From contig OX638356.1 in assembly GCA_951813395.1 (NCBI GenBank), positions 3,608,501-3,672,500 of the forward strand: a DNA stretch of 64,000 nucleotides. The letters run 5' to 3'. Shown piece after piece: positions 7,741-16,306 of this stretch (position 1 is its first letter; the number at the start of each line of letters is the position of its first letter). A program made the translations under genes and the position numbers. Under the pieces are notes generated by a model that did no database searches, was not told the DNA's origin, and saw nothing but the letters and a program-made list of their open reading frames with translations. The DNA comes from Longimicrobiales bacterium (lineage in GTDB: Bacteria > Gemmatimonadota > Gemmatimonadetes > Longimicrobiales > Gaopeijiaceae).

Positions 7741-8937
7741 CTAGGTCGCCGCGTGCCACCACCGGGACGGCTTCAGGCGCTTCCCTCGGCCGCTGGCCCG
7801 GTCAAGCCAGAGGGCCAGGCGTCTCAGTCCGGTGCCGGCCAGCCATCGCCAAAACCGGTTCCGCCAATCGCGGAAGTCGCGGTTATACGGGCACACCCGC
7901 ACGCAGATCGAGCAGTCCGTGTTCTGGTTGGCCCAGAAGCGGAAGCACTTCTCGGCGTCGGTGGTCCACTTGCGGATGCCCTGGATGTTGGACCGGTTGT
8001 GCACGACCCTGGACGGTTCGCCCCCGTCGATGGCCCTTGCCGGACATCCTTCGGTGCAGGCGCGGCAAATGTCGCATACCTCCCTGACGCCGAAGCGCAC
8101 GGGCGAATCGTGCGCGAGGGGCATGTCCGTGAAGACCTTGCCGATGCGGACGCGCGGTCCGAACTCGCGGGTGATCAGGAGACCGTGGCGCCCGTATTCG
8201 CCCAGCCCCGCCTTGATCGCGAGCGGGATCACCAGCGCGGAATCGTTCATGCTGGCCACCGCGCGATACCCCAGGTTGGTGACGTACTGGGCGATGGCCA
8301 GCAGCACGATGGTGTCGCGCGAATAGGTGGCGCCGGTCGCGGCGCCGCTCAGCGCCGACGGCGCGGTACGCAGGACGTCCAGGTCCATGGACTGGGCGAT
8401 GACGATGACGTTGTCGAGGTCGGCCGGGATCTCCTGCGGCTTCTCGACCTCGCCTTCGCGGCTGTACGCGTGCGTATACATCCAGCGTTCGTCGTACCCG
8501 GTGATCCCGACCAGGTCGGCGCCGAGCATGCGGGCCGCGTGCTTGACCTCTCTCGCCATCTCCTCGGGCGACTCGACGGGAAGCGCGCTGCCCGGCCCGT
8601 CGCGCACGACCGTGTAAGGATCCAGGAAGCCCTCGCGCCGGTCCGCGTCCTCCTTGAGCTCGGCGAAGATGTCGGTGACGTGCCACGAGGCGTTGCGCAG
8701 CGCGTAGTCCCGCCGGGTGAAGCCGTCCACGGACCGCCACTTCATCCGTGGAGTCCTGTACGTCTCATAGAACATGTCCGAACGGTGCGTGCGCACCTCG
8801 GGGTCCCAGAACGAGCGGCAGAAGATGTCGTCCCGCTGTGAGAAACGGCGAAAGTCGTCGTCTACCTCGAATCCGGCCTCGCGGTCGGAGGCTGCACTCG
8901 CGGCCGCGTTGCGTGTTCCCTCGGCTCCCTTGCCCAT
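7741..8937 (-). CDS. Reductive-dehalogenase-like corrinoid/Fe-S protein without Tat signal
   Basis: A 398-residue protein resembling RdhA and the related epoxyqueuosine-reductase fold. The central part shows GLGEYGRHGLLITREFGPR and IGKVFTDMPL, characteristic of the RdhA corrinoid domain. Two 4Fe-4S clusters follow: CDICRACTEGCP (four cysteines) and a second with a distant cysteine (EKCFRFW) plus CSICVRVCPYN, the truncated spacing usual for RdhA. There is no twin-arginine leader and no RdhB-like anchor next to it, so it is probably cytosolic and not part of organohalide respiration. The C-terminus is strongly basic and Trp-rich. The ATG lies nine bases after the ABC exporter's stop, so it is read from the same transcript. 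Substrate unknown. Confidence 0.75.
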   Translation of the reverse strand: MGKGAEGTRNAAASAASDREAGFEVDDDFRRFSQRDDIFCRSFWDPEVRTHRSDMFYETYRTPRMKWRSVDGFTRRDYALRNASWHVTDIFAELKEDADRREGFLDPYTVVRDGPGSALPVESPEEMAREVKHAARMLGADLVGITGYDERWMYTHAYSREGEVEKPQEIPADLDNVIVIAQSMDLDVLRTAPSALSGAATGATYSRDTIVLLAIAQYVTNLGYRAVASMNDSALVIPLAIKAGLGEYGRHGLLITREFGPRVRIGKVFTDMPLAHDSPVRFGVREVCDICRACTEGCPARAIDGGEPSRVVHNRSNIQGIRKWTTDAEKCFRFWANQNTDCSICVRVCPYNRDFRDWRNRFWRWLAGTGLRRLALWLDRASGRGKRLKPSRWWHAAT

Positions 8938-8946
8938 TGGGCCAAT

Positions 8947-10764
8947 CTACGTGTCGGTACGCTCCTCGCCCATGAGGGGCTGCAACTCCTCGCCCGGATT
9001 CACGAACCGATTCAGCTCGATCCTGTACTGGCGGTCGTGCAGGTCCCGGTAGCGGCCGCCCGCGGCCATGAGCTGCTCGTGGGTGCCGCGCTCAAGGACC
9101 CGGCCCTCCTCGATCACGAGGATCTGATCCGCGCTGCGTATGGTGGACAGACGATGCGCGATGACGAACGTCGTCCGGCCCGACCGCAGCGCCTGCAACC
9201 CCTCCTGGATCTGCGCTTCACTCTCCGAGTCGAGGCTCGACGTGGCCTCGTCCAGCACCAGGATGCGGGGGTCGGCCAGGATCGCCCGGGCAATCGCGAG
9301 GCGCTGCCTCTGGCCACCGGAGACCTTTACGCCGCGCTCACCGATCACGGTGTCGTAGCCATCCGGGAAGCCCATGATGAACTCGTGACAGTGCGCCAGC
9401 TTCGCGGCGTGCACAACATCCTCCCTGGACGCGCGCGGACGGCCGTAGCGGATGTTGTACTCGACCGTGTCGTCGAAGAGGAAATTGTCCTGCAACACGA
9501 CGCCCACCTGCCGCCGGTACTCGTCCAGCCGGATCTCCGCCAGGTCGCGGCCGTCCACGAGCACGCGGCCCGAATCCGGGGCGTTGAAGGACAGCACCAG
9601 TCCGGCCAGGGTGCTCTTGCCGGACCCCGACGACCCAACCAGGGCGGTCGTCGTGCCGGGTGGCGCCTCCAGCGAGACATCCCGGAGGACGGGCACATCG
9701 TTTTCGTACGCAAAGGACACGTTCTCGAACGAGATGCCTCCCAGGATCTGTCCCAGGGGCTTCTTGCCCAGGTCCCGGTCGGCCTCGGTGCTCATCGTCC
9801 GCAATTCCCGGATGCGGTCGAGGCCCGCGAACGCCTCGGTGATCTGCGTGCCGATGCTCGCGATCTGGACCAGCGGACCCGCCATCATCCCCGTGAGGAT
9901 CAGGTACATGACGAAGTCGCCGAGGGTCATGGCTTCGGTGACGATCGCCCGGCCTCCGACAAGGATCATCACGACGCTGATGAGCCCGATGATCACCGAC
10001 GAGAACGACGTTACGGCGGAGACGCCGGTCACCGACCGGGCCACGTTGCGCAGGAGGCGGTGCGCCCCCTTTGCGAAGACCCTGTCCTCCGTCCGTTCCG
10101 AGGTGTACGCCTTCACGATGCGCACGCCCGCCAGACTCTCGCCGAGCCGGCCGGTCACCTCCGCGTTGATCCGGCCCCGCTCCCGGAACAGCGGCCTGAG
10201 GCGCCTGAAGGCGATGGCCATGGCGCCGCCGAAGACAAGCAGGATCGACATGGTGAAGAGGGTGAGGACCCAGTTGACGTACATCAGGATGGCGAAGCAG
10301 GTCGCCGACATGATGAGGCCGCCGGTCAACTGCACCAACCCCGTTCCCACGAGGTTCCTGATCCCCTCGGCGTCGGTCATGATCCGCGAAATCAGGACGC
10401 CTGACTTGGTGGAATCGAAGTAGTTGACGGGCAGGCGCGCGACGTGGGCCTGCACCGTCTTGCGCATTTCCGTAATGGCGCGCTGAGCGGTCACGCCGAG
10501 TATCTGGGACAGCGCGAACGAGCTTCCGCCCTGCACGAGCGCCGCCACTCCCACCACGAGCGCGAGGGGCAACAGGAGATCGGTCCGCCCCTGACCGACC
10601 ACATCGTCGATCAGGAACTTCGACGAAGCGGGCGCCACGAGTCCCGCCAGGCGGCCGATGACCATCACCAACAAACCGAAGGCGACCCGCCGGCGATACC
10701 GCCAGATGATCGCCCTGGCCTCTCTCCACACCCTCGCCCGTTTCAGCTTCTTCTTCTCCGTCAC
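8947..10764 (-). CDS. ABC exporter, fused permease and ATPase (MsbA/BmrA type)
   Basis: A 605-residue half-transporter. Residues about 20-320 form a type IV exporter transmembrane domain with six predicted helices; about 350-600 are the ATPase, with GSSGSGKST (Walker A), VSGGQRQR (signature), ILVLDEATSS (Walker B) and VIAHRLST (switch). A GTG at 10764 preceded by GGAGG nine bases away is chosen, because the in-frame extension upstream is not protein-like. Members of this family export lipids or drugs as homodimers; the substrate cannot be told from sequence. It is followed at nine bases by the reductive-dehalogenase-like gene. Confidence 0.9.
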   Translation of the reverse strand: MTEKKKLKRARVWREARAIIWRYRRRVAFGLLVMVIGRLAGLVAPASSKFLIDDVVGQGRTDLLLPLALVVGVAALVQGGSSFALSQILGVTAQRAITEMRKTVQAHVARLPVNYFDSTKSGVLISRIMTDAEGIRNLVGTGLVQLTGGLIMSATCFAILMYVNWVLTLFTMSILLVFGGAMAIAFRRLRPLFRERGRINAEVTGRLGESLAGVRIVKAYTSERTEDRVFAKGAHRLLRNVARSVTGVSAVTSFSSVIIGLISVVMILVGGRAIVTEAMTLGDFVMYLILTGMMAGPLVQIASIGTQITEAFAGLDRIRELRTMSTEADRDLGKKPLGQILGGISFENVSFAYENDVPVLRDVSLEAPPGTTTALVGSSGSGKSTLAGLVLSFNAPDSGRVLVDGRDLAEIRLDEYRRQVGVVLQDNFLFDDTVEYNIRYGRPRASREDVVHAAKLAHCHEFIMGFPDGYDTVIGERGVKVSGGQRQRLAIARAILADPRILVLDEATSSLDSESEAQIQEGLQALRSGRTTFVIAHRLSTIRSADQILVIEEGRVLERGTHEQLMAAGGRYRDLHDRQYRIELNRFVNPGEELQPLMGEERTDT

Positions 10765-10913
10765 GCCCCTTGCCCTCCAGGTTCGCCGGCACCGGAACGA
10801 AGGGTAGCGTAGACGCCGGGAGACCGCCAAGCCGGGTGGGGTCACGTGGCGGGGCACGGCGCGCCAGCTCAACGTGTGAGCAGCGGCCGTGCCCGTCCCG
10901 TACGGCCGGCTTG

Positions 10914-11786
10914 TCAGGCGCCCAGGCCGTGCGGCCACGGATCGCCGTCCGGAGGGCCGCGCCGTTCACGTGTATATCTCTCGGCCAGCTGACCCGTCAC
11001 AAACGCGTCCAGCTCGCGCATGTCCCTGCCGGACCCCTCCACGGCCGCCAGCAGGTTCTTCCGGAACAGCGGGTTCCCACCGTCGAGGGTGACGGCAAGC
11101 GCCAGGGGCCCGATCGCGTCCTCGAAGCGGCCGTGTTCGATCAACAGGTACCCCATGTTGTTGAGCGCCCACACGTCCTCCGGGTCGACCCCAAGTGCCT
11201 CTTCGTAGCTGGCGAGCGCGCTCGAGCAGTCACCGCTCTCGGCCTGCGCGCGGGCCATGGTGCGCCACGCAGCGGCCGACCCGGGGTCGAGATCGGTCGC
11301 GATGCCGGCGTGTTCCCGCGCCTCATGGGGACGGCCGATCTCGATGAGCGCGCGCGCCAGGTTCACGCGGCCCTTCGCGTGATCGGGCCATTGCGCCACC
11401 CAGACCCGCAGGTGCTCCTCGGCGCCCTCCGGATCGCCGCCGCGCCACGCCGCGATCCCCAGCGAATAGCTGTCCGACGGTGCGACCGCTTCGTCGTCCC
11501 CCGGAGAGGCATCCCGAATCGGTGCCGGAGCGTCCGTCGTCGTGTCCGCCGGGCTCTGCACCCGCTCCGCCTGGATGGTCACGGACCCCTGTTTCGCCGC
11601 GGGCGCCTCGATCGCCGCGGGCGCCACGGGCGCCTCCATCTCCGCGATCGCCAGGTCTGCCACAGGCGATTCCCCGTCCTCGCCCGCGCATGCCACCACT
11701 CCCGCGAAGAACGCAAGCGCCAGTCCCACGGCACTCCAGCGCAGCAACGCCTCCGACCGATCCCGTTCCGTCGTCGTGTACATCAT
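10914..11786 (-). CDS. TPR-repeat lipoprotein
   Basis: A 290-residue protein with an N-terminal membrane segment ending in a possible lipobox (GVVAC), a low-complexity Pro/Ala/Glu linker to about residue 110, and four or so tetratricopeptide repeats (for instance ALASYEEALGVDPED and ALNNMGYLLIEHGRFEDA). TPR proteins serve as envelope scaffolds. GGGAGG lies seven bases before the ATG. It is downstream of the two-component operon with a 267-base gap, so possibly independently expressed. Confidence 0.75.
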   Translation of the reverse strand: MMYTTTERDRSEALLRWSAVGLALAFFAGVVACAGEDGESPVADLAIAEMEAPVAPAAIEAPAAKQGSVTIQAERVQSPADTTTDAPAPIRDASPGDDEAVAPSDSYSLGIAAWRGGDPEGAEEHLRVWVAQWPDHAKGRVNLARALIEIGRPHEAREHAGIATDLDPGSAAAWRTMARAQAESGDCSSALASYEEALGVDPEDVWALNNMGYLLIEHGRFEDAIGPLALAVTLDGGNPLFRKNLLAAVEGSGRDMRELDAFVTGQLAERYTRERRGPPDGDPWPHGLGA

Positions 11787-12053
11787 TTTCCGGCCTCCCG
11801 AAGCCTGGCCCCGTACCGCCGTCCGAATCGATCCCGGTTTGCCGGCGCGAGGTGTTTGTGTTCGACCCGGGAGAGCGCAACGAGCGGGCCAAACAGCACC
11901 CGGGAGGCACCCCAGACCTCAAAGCGTTGCGGGGGCGGGAGTTGGCCGCAGGAGTGCGAGTCGTCGGCCTGCCGGGCTCCGATCCGGGTCGTGTCCGGAT
12001 GGACACCGGCGGCCGGCTCGACCGTGGCCATCGCGCCACGCCGACGAGCCCGG
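11787..12053. other. 267-base gap between TPR gene and response regulator; doubtful ORF
   Basis: No recognisable gene. A minus-strand frame from 12031 to 11783 (82 codons) ends overlapping the TPR gene start, but it lacks a Shine-Dalgarno, resembles no known protein to me, and uses A/T in the third position more often than neighbouring genes. I treat it as leader DNA of the TPR gene. Confidence 0.4.
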
Positions 12054-13445
12054 TCAGTTGCCCGGTCGGCGGACTCCGAGCCTGTTCATGATCTTCAGGA
12101 GACTCGAGTGATCGGCCAGTCCCAGCGCTTCCGCCGTCCGGCCGACCTTCCAGTCGTGGGTCTCCAGGGCACGGCGGACGATGGTCTGCTCCGCCGCGCG
12201 CTTCTGCTCCCGAAAGGTGCCCCTTTCGCCGATGGGCACGCTGGCCGTCGCGGGCTCCGCACCCCCGCCGGACACACCACCGCGACCGAGATCCGGGGGC
12301 AGGTGACAGGCATCGAGGAGCGGTCCGTCCGAGGCGATGATCATTCGCTCGATCGTGTTGCGAAGCTCCCGGACGTTGTTGCGCCTCCAATCCCGTGCCT
12401 GGAGAGCATCACGGGCATCATCCGATACAGGACGCGCCGAGCGGCCCAGGGGCGGAGCGAGCGTCGCCGCGAAATGGTCGGCGAGAAGCCCGACGTCCCC
12501 GCCGCGTTCCCGGAGCGGCGGCACGCGGATGACGTGCACGTTGAGGCGGTAGAACAGGTCCCTCCGGAACGTTCCGGCCTCCACTCCCGCGTCGAGATCC
12601 CGATGGGTCGCGGCCACCACGCGCGTTCCGACAACGATCGGATCCTCTCCACCCAGCCGGTTGACCTCGCCACCTTCCAGCACGCGCAGGAGCCGGGCCT
12701 GCAGCGCGCCCGGCAATTCACCGATCTCGTCCAGGAAGAGGGTCCCCGCCGACGCGCGCTCGAAAGCACCCCGCCGTGCCTTGACCGCGCCGGTGAAGGC
12801 GCCGCGGTCGTGGCCGAAGAGGTCGCTGTCCACCAGTCCTTCCGCCATGCCGCCGCAGTTGACCGCCACGAACGCCTCTGCGCGCCGTCGACTCTGCCGG
12901 TGCAGCTCACGCGCCACCAGTTCCTTGCCCGTCCCGCTTTCGCCAAGGATCAGCACCGGACTGGGAATATCCGCCAGCTTCCCGATCGCGGAACGGAGAT
13001 CGGCCATGGGCCCGCTCTCACCGATCAGCGTCGGCCGCCGCGCTTCGCCCTCCAGCTCCTCGAGCCGTTCACGAAGATCGGTCTGGCGGAGCGCCAGCCG
13101 AACCTCATGCACCACGCGCTCCATCGGCTCGGACTTGTCCACGAAACTGAACGCGCCGAGGCGCACGGCTTCCACGCAGCGGTCGAAGCTGCCGGTGCCG
13201 GTGTACACGATCACCGGAACATCGATTCCCCGGTGCTCCATCGACCTCAAAACGTCGAAGCCGTCGAGTCCCGGCATCTCGAGGTCGAGGATCACACAGT
13301 CCACGGCCTCCCGCATGAGAATGTCCAGCCCCTCCGAACCTCCCGCCGCAACGCGCGTTCTGAAGTCCCCGAGGCGCTGCAGGTCGTACGCGTACTGCGT
13401 GGCCAGGGGCTTCACGTCGTCGACGATCAACACGAGCGGATTCAC
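12054..13445 (-). CDS. NtrC-family sigma54-dependent response regulator
   Basis: A 463-residue regulator with receiver domain (acid pair D9-D10, phosphoacceptor D54 in VILDLEMPG), AAA+ sigma54-activation domain with GESGTGKE (Walker A) and DRGAFTGA, the loop that contacts sigma54, and a C-terminal Fis-type helix-turn-helix (WKVGRTAEALGLADHSSLLK). It therefore activates -24/-12 promoters when phosphorylated by a partner kinase. The start is GTG at 13445, overlapping the kinase gene's stop by four bases (GTGA), so expression is coupled. Targets are unknown. Confidence 0.92.
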   Translation of the reverse strand: MNPLVLIVDDVKPLATQYAYDLQRLGDFRTRVAAGGSEGLDILMREAVDCVILDLEMPGLDGFDVLRSMEHRGIDVPVIVYTGTGSFDRCVEAVRLGAFSFVDKSEPMERVVHEVRLALRQTDLRERLEELEGEARRPTLIGESGPMADLRSAIGKLADIPSPVLILGESGTGKELVARELHRQSRRRAEAFVAVNCGGMAEGLVDSDLFGHDRGAFTGAVKARRGAFERASAGTLFLDEIGELPGALQARLLRVLEGGEVNRLGGEDPIVVGTRVVAATHRDLDAGVEAGTFRRDLFYRLNVHVIRVPPLRERGGDVGLLADHFAATLAPPLGRSARPVSDDARDALQARDWRRNNVRELRNTIERMIIASDGPLLDACHLPPDLGRGGVSGGGAEPATASVPIGERGTFREQKRAAEQTIVRRALETHDWKVGRTAEALGLADHSSLLKIMNRLGVRRPGN

Positions 13446-15160
13446 CGCACTTCCTCTCCGGCCGCCTTGAGGACCATTTCGATTCGTGTTCCCTTCCCGA
13501 CGTCGCTCTCCAGGATGATCCTGCCACCGACGTCCGCGACCAGTCTGCGCGCGATTGCCAGGCCGAGGCCGGTTCCCTCGGAACGGGTCGTGAAGAAGGG
13601 TTCGAACACCCGGTCGCGCAACTCGGCTGGAATTCCGGGCCCATTGTCCTCGACAAGGAGGCGGTACTCCGGCGACGCGGAGTCGGCCACGGCTTCGACC
13701 CCGATCCGGACTTCCCCGTTCGTCTTGCGGGCCGCCGCCACAGCGTTAGCCACCAGGTTCTCGACCACCCTGCGCAGCGAGACGGTGTCCATCTCCACCC
13801 ACGCAGGATCGGCTCCGAGCTCCGGCGCCAACCTGACCCCGTACCCCCTCCCCGTCCCCGCCTCGACCACCGAATGGGCGACGGCGCGAAGATCGGACCG
13901 CTCCCTGGCCCCGTGTACCGCCACTGCCCGGTACTGGTCCGCCAGTGCACCCAGATAGTCGAGACTCTCGGTCACGGTGTCGGCTCTCGCCTCGTACGTC
14001 TCCGCCAGCGCACCGGAGCCGGTCCGATGCGCCTCGTCCAGGTGCCGCATCACGTTGCGGATCGGTATGAGGCCGTTGCGCACGTCGTGGTTCACCTGCC
14101 GCGCCAGCTCTCCCAGCGTGGCCCGCTTCTCGGCATCGCGAACCCGCGCCAACCCTTCCCGAATCCGTCCCAGCATCCCGTTCAGAAAGAACCCCAGGCG
14201 ATCCAGTTCGCGGGCGCCACCGCGCGTGAAGGCGACATCGAGCCGCCCCAGGTGAACACGTCGCGCAGTGGCCGCCAGTGCCTCCACGGGACTCGAAAGA
14301 CGCCGCGCCATCGCCATCCCGAGGAGCAACGCGAGCACGGCGGACCCCGCAAGCGCAAAAAGGAGGACCCTGTCCCAGGAGCGCACCATGGTCGCCAGCA
14401 AGGGGTCCCGCCACGCGACTACCAGGTCTACGGGCACTATTTCGTTGCCTCCATCCCAGCCCTTCCACGCAACGCTCGCGATACGACGGCGGCCCTGAAA
14501 CCCGGCAGCCTCCGGCGTGACCGACCCGCCCATCCCAATCCTCCGCGGCGCCTGGTCCTCGTCCGCGCCCCGGGCCGGGACGGCGAGCAGAGACACCTCG
14601 CTGTCACCCTGCACGGCTGCGAGGTCTCCCAGCTCGGCCCCCACGATCGCAACCGCGCCGACCCCGCCCACATCGAAACGGCGCGCCAGGACCACCGCCG
14701 CGACGTCACCGGTCGGAAGCGGCACGCGGGCGATCATGGGGCCAGCCGCGTCGTCCGCGAGGCCGGCGAGGTCAGGATCGTGCCGGCCCGCGTCGCCCGG
14801 GAAGTGACTCGCCGCGAGGATCGTCCCGTCCCGGTCGGTCACATACGTGATCGTGCTTCCGCTCGACGCCGCAAAACGCCCTACCGCGCCCTGCAGCGCG
14901 CCCGCCTCTCCCGACCGGAGCGCGATCCTCGCCACGTTGTCCCGAGACAGCAGGGCTTCCAACACGTCGAGGCGCCCGCCCAACCGGCCGGTGTCGTGCT
15001 CCCAGCTCCGCGCGATCCGGTCCACGCGCTCCTCCATCCTCCGTTCATTGGCCTCGGTCAGCCGGCTGGCGCCCACCGAGCGCATAAGCAGCCCCATGCA
15101 CACGACCGGTACCCACGCGGCGATGAGCGCCCCGACGACCAGGCGGGTCCGAAAACTCAC
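13442..15160 (-). CDS. Membrane sensor histidine kinase, partner of the NtrC-type regulator
   Basis: A 572-residue kinase with a transmembrane helix at about 6-28, an extracytoplasmic sensing region of some 200 residues, a second helix (VLLFALAGSAVLALLLGMAM), a HAMP-like linker, a dimerisation helix with the phosphoacceptor H358 in NHDVRNGL, and an ATPase domain with VENLVANAV (N box), DNGPGIP (G1) and GTGLGLAI (G2). GTG at 15160 is preceded by GAGGG and overlaps the upstream lipoprotein stop by four bases; the apparent upstream extension is a shadow of that lipoprotein gene. The periplasmic part has no family I recognise. Confidence 0.9.
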   Translation of the reverse strand: MSFRTRLVVGALIAAWVPVVCMGLLMRSVGASRLTEANERRMEERVDRIARSWEHDTGRLGGRLDVLEALLSRDNVARIALRSGEAGALQGAVGRFAASSGSTITYVTDRDGTILAASHFPGDAGRHDPDLAGLADDAAGPMIARVPLPTGDVAAVVLARRFDVGGVGAVAIVGAELGDLAAVQGDSEVSLLAVPARGADEDQAPRRIGMGGSVTPEAAGFQGRRRIASVAWKGWDGGNEIVPVDLVVAWRDPLLATMVRSWDRVLLFALAGSAVLALLLGMAMARRLSSPVEALAATARRVHLGRLDVAFTRGGARELDRLGFFLNGMLGRIREGLARVRDAEKRATLGELARQVNHDVRNGLIPIRNVMRHLDEAHRTGSGALAETYEARADTVTESLDYLGALADQYRAVAVHGARERSDLRAVAHSVVEAGTGRGYGVRLAPELGADPAWVEMDTVSLRRVVENLVANAVAAARKTNGEVRIGVEAVADSASPEYRLLVEDNGPGIPAELRDRVFEPFFTTRSEGTGLGLAIARRLVADVGGRIILESDVGKGTRIEMVLKAAGEEVR

Positions 15161-16260
15161 GGAAGGTCCCTCGAAGCGGCCCCGATCGCGAAGGCCCCCG
15201 TCTCGCCGACGACAAGCACTGTCACCGCGCTTTTGGCGCCCCCGCCGCCCCACCCGGCCAGCCCTTCCAGAGCCTCCGCGTACAGGGAACAGGGGTGCAC
15301 CGGTCCGGCTGGCACCCGCGCCACCGCGGCCACATCTCCGGGCGCCCGCCCCGCGCTCCCGGCATTCGCCGCCCGGACCGTCAGTCGGCCGCGGGCGCCG
15401 GTGAGGTCGGCCAGCACCGCGGCCATCGCGTCGGCTCGCAAGGCCGTCGAAGCCAGGCGCTCCGCAAGCTGCCGCGCGGGGAGGTCGCCTTCGGGATAGC
15501 TCACCGACTGGTCGTCTCCGCCCGCGTCGCGACCCCGTGGGCCGGTATCGGGAAGGCCGGGGTCCGCCGCCGGGCCCTGTCCCGCCGGCGAGCAGTCGGC
15601 CGAGATCATTTCCCAGGAAAGCGCAGAAAGGCGCCGCGTGCCCACCGGACCCCATCGCACCCAGTCCGCGCCCACCGCCGCGGCCAGCGCTTCCGAGTCG
15701 GCCGGCTCCGAAGTCCCCGGCAACACAACGAGATAGGCGCGGTCGAAGGCCATCAGGCGGACCGGGATCCCGATGGATCTCGCGTACTCGATCGAGGCAC
15801 CGTGCCGGGTGACGATCCCCTGCTCACTGCGGTCGATCGCGTCCCGCACGTCATGATCTCCCGCAGTCGCGATCGGGCCCGCCAGTCTCGGGTCCGCGAA
15901 GACTCGTGCTATGTCCGGCGCGGGATCCCGGAATGCCACGCTCACACGGTTGCCGGTGACCACTATGTCCTCCACCCGATGACCGATCCAGGGCGGCTGG
16001 TTCAGCGGTGGCCACCGAGCCACGAGATCCCTGCCCTTGACTCCCGGCGAGGCCGATTCGAAATCCAGCGTAACCACACCATCCGCGACCACCCAGGTGG
16101 CTCGGCCGGCTTGCAGCTCCCCGTTGCAGCCCAGGCGCAACAACGCCTCGGGGTAGCCGATCCCGCCGTCGCCGGCCTCGCAACCCGGGGACGGATCCGG
16201 AGGTGCCGAGGCACAGGCGGCCACGAGAGCGCACAGTGCAAGCCGCGTCCAGTAGCTCAT
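15157..16260 (-). CDS. Lipoprotein, first gene of the two-component operon
   Basis: A 367-residue protein with a lipoprotein signal (LCALVAAC). A stretch VSVAFRDPAPDIARVFADPRLA-like around residues 110-130 faintly recalls peptide-binding solute proteins of ABC systems, but the protein is too short for a full one and I cannot name a family. Its four-base overlap with the sensor kinase gene suggests it works with the kinase, perhaps as a periplasmic ligand-binding partner; that is inference. No Shine-Dalgarno precedes the ATG; a TAGAGT box seven bases upstream suggests leaderless expression. Confidence 0.65.
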   Translation of the reverse strand: MSYWTRLALCALVAACASAPPDPSPGCEAGDGGIGYPEALLRLGCNGELQAGRATWVVADGVVTLDFESASPGVKGRDLVARWPPLNQPPWIGHRVEDIVVTGNRVSVAFRDPAPDIARVFADPRLAGPIATAGDHDVRDAIDRSEQGIVTRHGASIEYARSIGIPVRLMAFDRAYLVVLPGTSEPADSEALAAAVGADWVRWGPVGTRRLSALSWEMISADCSPAGQGPAADPGLPDTGPRGRDAGGDDQSVSYPEGDLPARQLAERLASTALRADAMAAVLADLTGARGRLTVRAANAGSAGRAPGDVAAVARVPAGPVHPCSLYAEALEGLAGWGGGGAKSAVTVLVVGETGAFAIGAASRDLP

Positions 16261-16267
16261 GTCACAT

Positions 16268-16273
16268 ACTCTA
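16268..16273 (-). promoter_or_regulatory. -10 box for a leaderless transcript of the lipoprotein/kinase operon
   Basis: On the minus strand TAGAGT ends seven bases before the ATG at 16260. A -10 hexamer at that distance places the transcription start on the start codon, and no ribosome-binding site is present. Confidence 0.4.
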
Positions 16274-16294
16274 ACGATCCGGACCACGTCGGGT

Positions 16295-16300
16295 TAGAAT
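16295..16300 (+). promoter_or_regulatory. -10 box for a leaderless sulfurtransferase transcript
   Basis: TAGAAT (5/6 match to TATAAT, preceded by GT) ends six bases before the ATG at 16307; no Shine-Dalgarno is present. It faces the opposite box at 16268-16273 in a 46-base divergent region. Confidence 0.45.
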
Positions 16301-16306
16301 CGACAT

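Noticed and set aside
11783-12031. 82-codon minus-strand ORF ending on the TPR gene start
   Set aside because: No ribosome site, no similarity I recognise and weaker third-position GC than its neighbours.
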